Assembly (NCBI RefSeq): GCF_030167915.1 | Contig: NZ_JARGNB010000002.1 | Span: forward strand, 310,001-374,000 | Reading direction: 5' to 3' | Source: Aquabacterium humicola | GTDB taxonomy: Bacteria; Pseudomonadota; Gammaproteobacteria; Burkholderiales; Burkholderiaceae_C | DNA: 64,000 nucleotides | Part shown: positions 43,588 through 51,593 of the stretch, one piece after another | How the letters are laid out: each line of letters opens with the position of its first letter | Numbering within the stretch: the stretch's first letter is position 1 | Translations under genes and position numbers: made by a program | The notes under the pieces: generated by a model | Seen by the model: the letters and a program-made list of their open reading frames with translations, nothing else | What the model was told of the DNA's origin: nothing | Databases searched by the model: none

Positions 43588-45645
43588 TCAGCCCCTCCTG
43601 GCGTTCGGGCCGGCACCGCTGCTGCGCGGTGCCGGACGTGGCTGCGCCGCAAGGCGCTCGTTCAGCGCATGGCAACCGGCCAGCGCCTTCTGCGCGTCGT
43701 CGTCGCCGGCGTCGATCAGCGGCAGCAGCGCGGCCAGCGGATTGAGCATCGCCAGCAGCGCCGACGGCACGAGGCGCCGCGCCAGCGGCCCCTTCTCGAG
43801 GTTCACGTCCGGGTCGGAGAACGTGCCGTCGATGTGCAGCGGCGTGCGCAGCGCCAGCGGGCTGAAGTCCTTCGGTTCGACCTTGGCCACCAGCGCCAGG
43901 CGCTCGGTGGCCAGCGACATCGCGCCTTCGGCATAGATCGTCGAGTCGGAGGTGTCGACCAGCAGCACCTGCGGCCGCACGATGCCGTCGGCGATCTTCA
44001 GGTCCGCCGCGCCGCATTGCACCGGCAGCGGCTTGTCGCCGCGGATCAGCAGCCCCAGCGCCTGCGCGATGTCGATGCCGGCGGCTTCGACCACCAGGTG
44101 CGAGATCGTGCCGCGGGTCCAGTGCAGCCGTGCGCTGCCGTCGGCGGTGGCCAGGAACTCGGCCGTCGACCGCCCCTGGCCGCGCAGCTCGACCTGACCG
44201 CCGAGCAAGCCGGTGACGTAGGGTGGCTGGCCCGGCTTGCGCGCCAGCCGCAGCCAGCGTTCCATCACCAGGCCGCTGCCGGTCAGCCGGGCCTGCCAGT
44301 CGGCGCGGGGCTGGCGGCCGTCGACCTGCAGCAGCCCGCGCACGCGGCCGGCGGCCCATTGGGCGTCGAGGTCCTCGATGCGCAGCACGCCGTCATTCAG
44401 CCGCAAATGGCCGCGCAGCGGACGCAACGCGGCCAGCTTGTCGGTGCCGGTCTCCAGCCGCTCCAGGTCGATGCGCACGTCCGCATTCATCGCCTTCAGC
44501 GAGGGCAGGTCGAAACTGCGATCGGGCAGCACGCGACCCTTGGCCTTGACCGCGGCCTTGCCGCCGGGCTGGACGCCGACGGCGGGCCCCAGGTCGCTCA
44601 GCCACAGCAGCGGGCCCCGCAGGCGGCCGACGAGCCGGGGAACCGCGTTCGGCGCTCGCTCGAAATCGAACTCGCCGGCGAGCAGGCTGCGCCCGATCTG
44701 CGCGCGGTGAACCACGGTGTGCCACTGGGTGCCCTGGTGCCGCACGTCGCCCTGCATCGAGAAGGCCCCGGTGGTCGGCAGGGTCAAGCCCAGCGGCCGG
44801 CCCACTTCGGCCAGCGAGGGGCCGGCCACCTCGTAGCTGCCCGACAGCCGCAGGTCGCCGAGCAGATGGCTGGTATGGCCGTCGAAATTCAGGCGGCTCG
44901 GCCCGGCCTGCAGCTTCAGCTGCACCGGCACGGGCGGCGCGTCGGGCGCGCCGGACAAGCCGGCCAGGGCCGAGCCGGCGCGCAGGCTGGCCTTCAGCGG
45001 GTGCCCGTGGTAGCGACCCTCGGCCCGGCCGACGAAGGCCGGCTCGGACGCCTGGGTGCCTTCGTCGAGCGAGGCCTGGCCGTCCAGCAGCAATTGCAGC
45101 GGCGCGTCCTCGACGTGCAGGTCGCCCTGGCGAACGGTCAGGCGCCCGAATTGCACGCCTTCGAACTTGGCCGCGCCACCCTGCGCGCGCCGGGCCGCGT
45201 CACCGAACTGCCAGCTCGCGGCCCCGTCGGCGCGCCGTTCCAGTTGCAGTCGCAGGCGCTCAGCGGTCAACGAGGACACCTGCAGCGGCGCGCCGTCGCG
45301 CCTGTCCAGCAGGTCGCGCCAGCGCAGGCGCAACCTCGTGTCGTGGGCCACCATCATCGGCTGGCGGCGGCTCCAGGGCGGGTTGTCGATCTGCAGGCGC
45401 TTCGCATCGAAGCGCACGCCGCCCAGCAGGTGCAGGCGGAAGGGATCGGTCTGCGTCGTGGCGGCGCCGTCGGTGCCCGCGGCGAAGCTCACCGGGCGAT
45501 CCAGTCGCCGCGACAGCCAGCGTTCCGCCGGCTTCTGCAGGAACGGCCAGCCCAGCCATTCGCACACGGCCAGCACCGCGAGCAGCAGGATCGGCAAGCC
45601 GATCAGCAGCCAGCGCAGCGGGTGTTGGAGGTGCAGGCGGTGCAT
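43588..45645 (-). CDS. AsmA-family envelope protein
   Basis: 685 residues from ATG 45645. One N-terminal anchor (about 8-32, PLRWLLIGLPILLLAVLAVCEWLGW) and a large periplasmic part made of the AsmA/VPS13-like beta repeats: LDRPVSFAAG near the start, DNPPWSRRQPMMVAHDTRLRLRW, and the C-terminal AsmA_2 region (LEVEAAGIDIAQALGLLIRGDKPLPVQCGAADLKIADGIVRPQVLLVDTSDSTIYAEGAMSLATERLAL in outline). AsmA-like proteins move phospholipid to the outer membrane. The more upstream ATG (45681) lies inside the CCGATG promoter box and is rejected as start. With a start near 45645 the leader would be very short. Confidence 0.87.
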   Translation of the reverse strand: MHRLHLQHPLRWLLIGLPILLLAVLAVCEWLGWPFLQKPAERWLSRRLDRPVSFAAGTDGAATTQTDPFRLHLLGGVRFDAKRLQIDNPPWSRRQPMMVAHDTRLRLRWRDLLDRRDGAPLQVSSLTAERLRLQLERRADGAASWQFGDAARRAQGGAAKFEGVQFGRLTVRQGDLHVEDAPLQLLLDGQASLDEGTQASEPAFVGRAEGRYHGHPLKASLRAGSALAGLSGAPDAPPVPVQLKLQAGPSRLNFDGHTSHLLGDLRLSGSYEVAGPSLAEVGRPLGLTLPTTGAFSMQGDVRHQGTQWHTVVHRAQIGRSLLAGEFDFERAPNAVPRLVGRLRGPLLWLSDLGPAVGVQPGGKAAVKAKGRVLPDRSFDLPSLKAMNADVRIDLERLETGTDKLAALRPLRGHLRLNDGVLRIEDLDAQWAAGRVRGLLQVDGRQPRADWQARLTGSGLVMERWLRLARKPGQPPYVTGLLGGQVELRGQGRSTAEFLATADGSARLHWTRGTISHLVVEAAGIDIAQALGLLIRGDKPLPVQCGAADLKIADGIVRPQVLLVDTSDSTIYAEGAMSLATERLALVAKVEPKDFSPLALRTPLHIDGTFSDPDVNLEKGPLARRLVPSALLAMLNPLAALLPLIDAGDDDAQKALAGCHALNERLAAQPRPAPRSSGAGPNARRG

Positions 45646-45651
45646 GGGGTC

Positions 45652-45719
45652 ATGCTGCCGTCGATCGCGACGCCGGACCATCGGCGGGGGACGTTGGCGA
45701 CTGTGGGCCGGTTCCTACG
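45652..45719 (-). promoter_or_regulatory. Regulon promoter before the AsmA gene
   Basis: Minus strand: inverted repeat CGTAGG-N6-CCCACA (45719-45702), second box CCGATG (45684-45679) at 23 bp, and a weaker -10 CAGCAT (45657-45652) 27 bp later. The -10 is poor and transcription would begin almost at the ATG, so the box pair is better supported than the start point. Confidence 0.5.
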
Positions 45720-45857
45720 CTGCAGTGCGTCATCGTTCGTGCGCCGCGTCGTTCGAGCGGCAGGCCCCAGCGCATTGCTGCGGGCCGCAGCGACACCGCC
45801 GTGCGGTCCACGGCGGGACCGCACGGCGGGTCGGGTGCGGGCGGACGCGGCGGGCGT

Positions 45858-46082
45858 TCAGCCGTGCAGGTCGTGCGTGCCGGGTTGCGCGCCGTGGCGC
45901 CAACGCGCCAACTGGCGTTCGGCCTCGTCGCGCGCGATGCCGTAACGCTCCTGGATGCGTCCGCTCAGCTGTTCGCGCCGGCCTTCGATCATCGCGAGCT
46001 CGTCGTCGGTCCACCGGCCCCAGCGCTCGCGCAGGCGGCCCTTGAGCTGCTTCCAGTGGCCCTCGATGCGCGCCCGGTTCAT
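45858..46082 (-). CDS. CsbD-family stress protein
   Basis: 74 residues beginning MNRARIEGHWKQLKGRLRERWGRWTDDELAMIEGRREQLSGRIQERYGIARDEAERQL, the CsbD family pattern (paired Trp and a charged helix pair). Cytosolic, often general-stress induced. It lies 36 bp after the BON gene in the same direction, so it is probably served by the BON gene promoter. Confidence 0.9.
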   Translation of the reverse strand: MNRARIEGHWKQLKGRLRERWGRWTDDELAMIEGRREQLSGRIQERYGIARDEAERQLARWRHGAQPGTHDLHG

Positions 46083-46118
46083 GGCGTCGGCTCTCTTGGC
46101 GCGTCAGCGGTCAGCGCA

Positions 46119-46436
46119 TCACGGACGCACCGCGATCTCGTTCTTCACGCGCTTGACGCCGCGTACATCGCGTGCAATGCGCTCGGCATCGGCCTTCTCG
46201 GTGGCGTTCTTCGCGAAGCCGGACAGCATCACCTCGCCGTTGAGCGTCTCGACCTTGATCGACGCCGCGTCGACGGTCTTCGCTTCGACGAACTTGGCCT
46301 TCACCTGCGTGGTGATCGAGGCGTCGTCGATGTATTCACCAACGGTTTCCTGGCCGCGCGTCACCGCGCAACCCGGCAGGACGAGAACGGCGGCGAGCGA
46401 GGTCGCGGCGGCGACAAGCAGGGTACGTGCAAACAT
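46119..46436 (-). CDS. BON-domain lipoprotein
   Basis: 105 residues from ATG 46436, which follows AAGGAGCC. Signal peptide with lipobox VLPGCA (Cys about 22), then one BON domain (about 33-105, DDASITTQVKAKFVEAKTVDAASIKVETLNGEVMLSGFAKN). It resembles the BON protein at 30222 but has no KAE-rich spacer. Outer-membrane or periplasmic, likely envelope-stress induced: its promoter is one of the best matches of the regulon set. Confidence 0.9.
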   Translation of the reverse strand: MFARTLLVAAATSLAAVLVLPGCAVTRGQETVGEYIDDASITTQVKAKFVEAKTVDAASIKVETLNGEVMLSGFAKNATEKADAERIARDVRGVKRVKNEIAVRP

Positions 46437-46509
46437 GGTCGGCTCCTTTGGGTTGATAGCTCGGCGGCGGGCGCTTTCATTCACTTCGGCGCTCGCTGCC
46501 GATGGAATC

Positions 46510-46566
46510 AGTCTAGGAAGCAGGGTCATCCCGGGGGCATCGGAGAAGCGAGCGGCTTCTTGTAGG
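46510..46566 (-). promoter_or_regulatory. Regulon promoter (complete) before the BON-CsbD unit
   Basis: Minus strand: CCTACA (46566-46561), CCGATG (46543-46538) at 23 bp, and -10 TAGACT (46515-46510) at 28 bp. The upstream inverted half is weak. The transcript would start near 46503, about 67 bp before the BON gene start codon. Confidence 0.62.
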
Positions 46567-46685
46567 ACTGCAGCGCATCGCAAGACCGCCGCGGGCCGAG
46601 CGCCGGGCCGCCCCAAGCCGGCACGCGATCCCTTTGGGGGCCTTGGGGGATCGGTCGATGTACTCATCGGACGAGGGGCAGACAT

Positions 46686-48191
46686 TTACCACCAGTTCTC
46701 GAACAGCCGCGCCAGGCTCTCCTTGGCGCGCTGCAGCGGCGATCGCTGCGCCCACTGCTCCTTGGTGATCCTCTGCGAGGCCTCGAGGTCGCGCCGGAAC
46801 ATGCGGGTCATCGCGTCGCCGAAGTCCTCGCCGATGATGACCGCGTTGACCTCGCTGTTGCCGACGAAGCTGCGCCAGTCCATGTTGCTGGAGCCGACCG
46901 TCGACACGACGCCGTCGATCACCGCGGTCTTCGCGTGCAGCACCGCGTCCTGCAGTTCGTAGAGCTTGACGCCCGAGCGCAGCAGGCGGTCGTAGTAGCT
47001 GCGGCCGGCATGCAGCACCGGCGTGAAGTCGCTGACCGATGGCAGCACCAGCTGCACGTCGACGCCGCGTTCGGCCGCCTCGCACAGCGCGTCGATCATG
47101 TCGCGGCCGGGCGCGAAGTACGCCATCGTCAGGTACACGCTCTTCTGCGACGCGTCGATCGCCGTCAACAGCAGCGCGTAGATGCGGTTGAACTCGTCGG
47201 TGGGGCTCGCGGGCACCACGCGGATGACCTGGCCGCCGGCCGCCTGCTGCGGCGGCTTCGCCTTCGGCGGCAGCGGCTGCAGCGCCTCATTCATCGAGCT
47301 TGGCAGCGTGTCCCGGCAGCGCTGGTGCGCCCAGGTCTCGCGCACCAGGTCGTCGAAGGCCAGCGCCGCCGGACCGCGCACCTGCACCGTGGTGTCGCGC
47401 CAGCCGTCCTCGTGCACCTTGTCGCGTGTGCGCTGGCGGCCGAAGGAGCCCGACGAATAGACGGCGCTGATGTTGATGCCGCCGGTGAAGGCCACCTCGC
47501 GGTCGACCACCAGGATCTTGCGGTGGTCGCGGTGCGTGATGTCCCAGTAGCCCATGCGGCGCTTCGCCGGGTTCACCGGGTTGAACTCGCACACCGCGAC
47601 GCCGGCCTGGCGCAGGTTGTCGAAGTAGCGCGCGTCGGTGCGGATCGAGCCGACCGCGTCGTAGATCAGCGCCACCTTGACGCCCTCGGCGGCCTTGCGC
47701 CCGAGCAGCGCGGCCAGGCGCTGCGCGATGGCCGCGTCCTCGATGATGTAGCTCTCGAGCAGGATGGTCTGCTTCGCCGCCTCGATCGCCGCGAACATCG
47801 CCTCGAAGGTCTCGGGGCCGTCGATCAGCAGCTTGACGTCGTTGCCGGCGAAGAGGTCGACCTCGCCGAAGGTCGACATCGCGGCCAGATGGCGCTTGAC
47901 CAGCGAGCCGCTGCCCTGTTCGGTGACGCGGCGCAGCAGCTGCTCGCGCTCCTGCGGCGCCAGCCGGCCGCGATGGCCGATCACCGAGACGTCGTGGGAA
48001 ATCGCGTGGATGCCCTGCGGCCGGTCATCGAGCAGCACCGGCACGTCGGCCCGCGGCAGCGGCGGCGCGATGGCGCAGGCGCCGAGGCTGGCGGCCAGGG
48101 CGCCCGCGGCGATGCCCGCATAGGGCGGGTGCGCATGCACGATGTGCGGCGGCCGCGGCCGACGCTTGAAGCGGACGAAGCGTCCATCCAT
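46686..48191 (-). CDS. Phospholipase D-family cardiolipin synthase
   Basis: 501 residues from ATG 48191. N-terminal hydrophobic segment (about 22-40, AGIAAGALAASLGACAIAPP) resembling a signal or lipobox. Two PLD domains carry HKD motifs: the first in DITHRDHRKILVVD followed by FTGGINI, the second in LQDAVLHAKTAVIDG followed by GSSNMDWRS. This pattern is ClsA/ClsB-like: transphosphatidylation of phosphatidylglycerol to cardiolipin. It is preceded by a 33-codon frame with a regulon promoter and lies upstream of the BON/CsbD/AsmA run. Acyl donor and partner are not evident. Confidence 0.87.
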   Translation of the reverse strand: MDGRFVRFKRRPRPPHIVHAHPPYAGIAAGALAASLGACAIAPPLPRADVPVLLDDRPQGIHAISHDVSVIGHRGRLAPQEREQLLRRVTEQGSGSLVKRHLAAMSTFGEVDLFAGNDVKLLIDGPETFEAMFAAIEAAKQTILLESYIIEDAAIAQRLAALLGRKAAEGVKVALIYDAVGSIRTDARYFDNLRQAGVAVCEFNPVNPAKRRMGYWDITHRDHRKILVVDREVAFTGGINISAVYSSGSFGRQRTRDKVHEDGWRDTTVQVRGPAALAFDDLVRETWAHQRCRDTLPSSMNEALQPLPPKAKPPQQAAGGQVIRVVPASPTDEFNRIYALLLTAIDASQKSVYLTMAYFAPGRDMIDALCEAAERGVDVQLVLPSVSDFTPVLHAGRSYYDRLLRSGVKLYELQDAVLHAKTAVIDGVVSTVGSSNMDWRSFVGNSEVNAVIIGEDFGDAMTRMFRRDLEASQRITKEQWAQRSPLQRAKESLARLFENWW

Positions 48192-48204
48192 GGAGTCGCC
48201 GCGC

Positions 48205-48306
48205 CTAGTCGTCGAGCTGTCCGCGGGCGCGGTCGATGGCCGCTTCGTCGAGCGCCAGCCGCACCGCGGCGGCCGCGTCATTCGAGGGTTGGGTCTTCGT
48301 CAGCAT
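48205..48306 (-). CDS. Possible 33-residue leader or small protein before the cardiolipin synthase
   Basis: 33 codons: MLTKTQPSNDAAAAVRLALDE..., an amphipathic helix without a hydrophobic segment. It has an AGGAAAGGA ribosome-binding site, lies 67 bp after the predicted transcription start and ends 13 bp before the synthase ATG, so it may be a real small protein or a translational leader. There is no family evidence. Confidence 0.45.
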   Translation of the reverse strand: MLTKTQPSNDAAAAVRLALDEAAIDRARGQLDD

Positions 48307-48379
48307 CGTGGGTCCTTTCCTGGCGCGTGCCGTGGCGCGTGCGGCGCCGATGGGCGCGGCTCCACGCGCCTTCGCGGCC

Positions 48380-48435
48380 ACTCTAGAAGGCGACGCGCGC
48401 GCGCTGCATCGGCCTGACGCACTTCCCGGTGTAGG
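48380..48435 (-). promoter_or_regulatory. Regulon promoter (complete) before the cardiolipin synthase unit
   Basis: Minus strand: CCTACA (48435-48430), CCGATG (48412-48407) at 23 bp, and -10 TAGAGT (48385-48380) at 27 bp. Boxes 1 and 2 are identical to those before the BON-CsbD unit. Confidence 0.65.
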
Positions 48436-48478
48436 ACCAATCCGAGTCCGCTGCGGCGCGGCGCGCGCACGGGCACGC

Positions 48479-48570
48479 TGTCGGAGCGCGCCGACACCGC
48501 CGCGGCACGGCAGCCGACGGGCCATCGCGGCGGAGGGCCACAGGCCGTTCGCACGACGGCGGCCTAAGGT
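48479..48570 (+). promoter_or_regulatory. Regulon promoter before the 48675 gene (longer spacing)
   Basis: Perfect inverted repeat TGTCGG-N6-CCGACA (48479-48496), second box CCGACG at 48514 (23 bp), a weak third CCACAG at 48538 (24 bp) and -10 TAAGGT at 48565 (27 bp after the third). The boxes extend one step further upstream than usual. Confidence 0.5.
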
Positions 48571-48674
48571 GGAGCACAGCCGCGCTCACGCCCGGGCTTG
48601 GCCCGGGAGCGGGCCCGTCCGGGCCCATCCACACCGAGCTCGAGGCCCGCATCCAACCCCGCAAAGGAGTCCTG

Positions 48675-49097
48675 ATGAAGATCCCCACCACCCCGCTGAT
48701 GCTGGCGCTGCTCGGCGCCCTCGCCGCCGCGCCGACGATGGCCGCCGGCCCGATGAAGAGAGCCGCCGGCTCGCAGATCGAACAGACCTTCCGCGCCGAA
48801 CGCGACAAGTGCCTGTCCGGTCGCTCGCACCAGGACCGCGCGACCTGCCTGCGCGAGGCGCACGCCGCGCTGGCCGAGGCGCGCGCCGGCAGGCTGTCCA
48901 ATCCGGTCGACGAGGCGACGCTGCGCCGCAATACCACCGCGCGCTGCGAGCGCCAGCCGGCTTCCGAGCGTGAGGCCTGCGAACGCCTCGCGCTCGGCGA
49001 AGGCACGCAGGACGGCAGCGTGGAAGGCGGCGGCGTGATCAAGCAACTGGTCACGCGCACGGTCGAGCCGCAGCCGGCAACGACGACGGTGCGCTGA
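48675..49097 (+). CDS. Small exported Cys-containing protein of unknown function
   Basis: 140 residues; ATG follows AAAGGAGTCCTG. Signal peptide ending in TMAAG. The mature part contains two Cys pairs in charged helices (FRAERDKCLSGRSHQDRATCLREAHAAL and RCERQPASEREACERLALGE), followed by a disordered tail. The first pair resembles the repeat of the protein encoded at 16736-17314. Periplasmic, with one probable disulphide per helix pair. Controlled by a regulon promoter; terminated by a strong hairpin. Confidence 0.75.
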   Translation: MKIPTTPLMLALLGALAAAPTMAAGPMKRAAGSQIEQTFRAERDKCLSGRSHQDRATCLREAHAALAEARAGRLSNPVDEATLRRNTTARCERQPASEREACERLALGEGTQDGSVEGGGVIKQLVTRTVEPQPATTTVR

Positions 49098-49130
49098 AGC
49101 GGCCATCCTTCGATCCGTCACCCCACCGTG

Positions 49131-49165
49131 ACGCCGCGGCCTTCGGGCCGCGGCGTTCCTTTTTC
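49131..49165 (+). terminator. Intrinsic terminator of the 48675 gene
   Basis: Perfect 11-bp GC-rich stem (ACGCCGCGGCC / GGCCGCGGCGT) around a TTCG tetraloop, then a T-rich run (49156-49164). It lies 34 bp past the stop codon. Confidence 0.85.
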
Positions 49166-49173
49166 GGCGGCTG

Positions 49174-50994
49174 TCAGGCGGGCTGGCCCGCGCGGTCGGC
49201 CGGCCCCTCCGTCGCGGCCTGCGCTTCGCCCAGCAGCAGCAGCGCCTCCGGCAGCGAATGCGCCACCGCGTCGGCCCCGAGCGGCTCGGCGATGCCCGGC
49301 TTCAGCAGGTCGCCCGGGGCGTTCCACCAGGCCAGCACGATGCGCGCGTCGGGCGCCAGCATCTGCAGGCGCCGGCACAGCGCCCGCGCCGGCGCCAGCG
49401 GCCGCGCGCTGAAGCTCGACAGGCAGACGACCTGCAGCCCGGCGAGGGCCTGCGGCGACAGCCGCTCCGGCGTCAGCATCGACGCCGGCAGCGCCCGCGC
49501 GGCGGTGCCCTCGCAGGCGAGCAGGTGGGCCATCATCTCGGCGGCCAGCAGGTCGGTCTGCCAGCGGGCGCCGACGCACCAGATGGTCGGGCCGCCGCGG
49601 GCCACCGGCGGCGGCACGGCATCGCGCAGCGCTTCGAGCACCGCGGTCATGCCGGTGGTCACGCGCTGGCGGTGCTCCACGCTGACCAGCGACCGGTCGG
49701 TCGCGGCCAGGCGCAGCGCCGGCAACGCGGTCTGCTCGTAGAACTCGGCCAGCGTGCAGCGCTTCAGCGCGCGCAGCGCCAGCTCGATCGCCTCGTCGTG
49801 CTCGCCGGCGAGCAGGCGCTGGTAGAGCCGCGTCGGCGGGTCGAACACCGGCTGCGCGCCGAACAGCACGTCCAGGAACTGCAGGTGCGGCAGGTGGCGG
49901 CCCATCACCACCAGGCACACCGTCAGGGGCGTCGCCAGCAGCAGGCCGATCGGGCCCCACAGCACGGTCCAGAACACCGCCGAGACCAGCACCGCCACCG
50001 GCGCCAGCCCGGTGCTGGCGCCGTAGAGCCAGGGCTCGGCCAGGTTGTTGACGATCAGTTCGAGCGTTATTACCAGGCCCAGCGTCATCAGCAGCATGCT
50101 CCAGCCGGGATCGACGGCGAAGGCCATCGTCAGCGGGAACACGGCCGCGATCACCGGGCCGATGTAGGGCACGAAGCGCAGCGCCGCGGCCAGCAGGCCC
50201 CACAGCGCCGCGCCCGGCACTCCGATCAGCGCCAGCCCGACCGCCAGCGGGATGCCATAACCGACGTTGACCAGCAGCTGCATCGCCAGGTAGCGGCTGA
50301 CGCGCTCGGCGGCCTCGCCCATCGCGTCGGTCATGCGCGGCAGCTCGCCGCCGACCAGGCGCAGCACGCGGTCGCGCAGGTCGTGCCGCCCGAGCAGGAT
50401 GAAGATCGTCAGCACCAGCACGATGCCGGCATTGGCCGCCGGCTCCAGCACCGGCCCGATCAGCGTGCCGATCGTGCGCACCGGCGACGGCGGCGCCGGC
50501 TCCACCTGCACCCGCATCGGCTTCTCGCGGCCGCGCGCGGCCGGTTGTTCCAGCGCGCGTCGCGTCGCGTCGAGCTCGTTCTCGACCACGGCGATCACCC
50601 GCGACACGTCGAGCAGGTCGCGCCCGGTGACCTTCTGGCGCAGCGTGCGCAGCTTGGACTGGATGGTCGTCTGGTAGGTCGGCAGGTCCTTGCCGATCTG
50701 CAGCAGCTGCGAGCCGACGAAGACCGAGGCGGCGCCGAGCACGCCCACCGTGCACAACATCACCGCCGTGACCGCCAGCACGCGCGGCCAGCGCCAGCGG
50801 CGCAGCCGCGTGACCAGCGGGTCGAGCAGGAAGCCCAGCAGCACCGCCAGTGCCAGCGGCACCAGGATCGTCGCGCCGAAGTAGAGGCCGGCGATCACCA
50901 GCGCCAGCGCCAGCAGCGTCAGGGCGGTCGTGACGACGCGCGGCAGCGGGGTGGCCGTCGGCACCGGGGTCAGCGGAGGGGGCAGGGCGGACAT
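49174..50994 (-). CDS. PerM/AI-2E-family transporter with C-terminal B12-binding-like domain
   Basis: 606 residues from ATG 50994. N-terminal AI-2E/PerM region (about 1-350): eight hydrophobic segments with the typical central cytoplasmic or periplasmic helical part and FVPYIGPVIAAVFPLTMAFAVDPG. The C-terminal ~120 residues (about 480-600: PTIWCVGARWQTDLLAAEMMAHLLACEGTAA, LAGLQVVCLSSFSA, APDARIVLAWWNAPG, LGADAVAHSLPEAL) follow the alternating strand-helix pattern of a cobalamin-binding-like Rossmann domain without its DxHxxG motif. ATG 51027 is rejected because the promoter -10 covers it. Transported substrate unknown. Confidence 0.83.
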   Translation of the reverse strand: MSALPPPLTPVPTATPLPRVVTTALTLLALALVIAGLYFGATILVPLALAVLLGFLLDPLVTRLRRWRWPRVLAVTAVMLCTVGVLGAASVFVGSQLLQIGKDLPTYQTTIQSKLRTLRQKVTGRDLLDVSRVIAVVENELDATRRALEQPAARGREKPMRVQVEPAPPSPVRTIGTLIGPVLEPAANAGIVLVLTIFILLGRHDLRDRVLRLVGGELPRMTDAMGEAAERVSRYLAMQLLVNVGYGIPLAVGLALIGVPGAALWGLLAAALRFVPYIGPVIAAVFPLTMAFAVDPGWSMLLMTLGLVITLELIVNNLAEPWLYGASTGLAPVAVLVSAVFWTVLWGPIGLLLATPLTVCLVVMGRHLPHLQFLDVLFGAQPVFDPPTRLYQRLLAGEHDEAIELALRALKRCTLAEFYEQTALPALRLAATDRSLVSVEHRQRVTTGMTAVLEALRDAVPPPVARGGPTIWCVGARWQTDLLAAEMMAHLLACEGTAARALPASMLTPERLSPQALAGLQVVCLSSFSARPLAPARALCRRLQMLAPDARIVLAWWNAPGDLLKPGIAEPLGADAVAHSLPEALLLLGEAQAATEGPADRAGQPA

Positions 50995-51020
50995 CGTGCG
51001 GTGGAGGACGTTCGCCGTCG

Positions 51021-51076
51021 ATTGCACGTCCGAGCGCCGTCGCCCGCCATCGGCATCCGGCGCGCGGCGCTGTAGG
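51021..51076 (-). promoter_or_regulatory. Regulon promoter before the PerM-type transporter
   Basis: Minus strand: CCTACA (51076-51071), CCGATG (51053-51048) at 23 bp, and a -10-like TGCAAT (51026-51021) at 27 bp. The start would be near 51014, about 20 bp before ATG 50994. Confidence 0.58.
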
Positions 51077-51130
51077 ACGCGGCCGGAGCCGCTGACGGGC
51101 GAGGTCCGTCCGGGCTCGCCGCCCGCGCGT

Positions 51131-51583
51131 TCAGGCCCCGGCGATCAGCTGTTCGCGCAGGCGGCGGATCTGGTCATGGTTGCGCGTGACCCCTTCGAGG
51201 TGGCGGCGCACCGCCCCGTGCACGTCCGGCGGCAACGGCTCGGCGATGGCGTCGGCGTAGCGGCGCAGCGCGAGGTCCTCGCCGCGCTCGGCCTCCTCCA
51301 GGATCGCCTCGTCCTCAACGGCGGCCATGCGCGCGCGCGCGGCCACCCAGCCGCGGTGCACCGCACCGCTGATCGTGCCCTGCGTCTCCGGCTCGCCGCC
51401 ATGCTGCCGCACCAGCATCTGCAGCTCGGTGGCGGCCTGCTGGCATTCGGTGGCCCGTCGCTGCAGCAGCAGCCGCAATGCCGGCGAATGCGATTGTTCG
51501 GCGCACGTCCGAAAACCCAGCTCGCCGTCCTTGCTCGTCTCGATCAACGTGTTCAGCACGTCGACCAGCTCTTCCTTGTCCAT
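51131..51583 (-). CDS. DUF2383/PA2169-type four-helix-bundle protein
   Basis: 150 residues: MDKEELVDVLNTLIETSKDGELGFRTCAEQS, EDLALRRYADAI and TRNHDQIRRLREQL. Four charged amphipathic helices in the ferritin-like pattern described for the PA2169/DUF2383 family. Cytosolic, usually near stress genes, and without confirmed function. It starts 10 bp after the topoisomerase IB gene ends, so the two are probably co-transcribed. Confidence 0.85.
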   Translation of the reverse strand: MDKEELVDVLNTLIETSKDGELGFRTCAEQSHSPALRLLLQRRATECQQAATELQMLVRQHGGEPETQGTISGAVHRGWVAARARMAAVEDEAILEEAERGEDLALRRYADAIAEPLPPDVHGAVRRHLEGVTRNHDQIRRLREQLIAGA

Positions 51584-51593
51584 GGCAAGTCCT

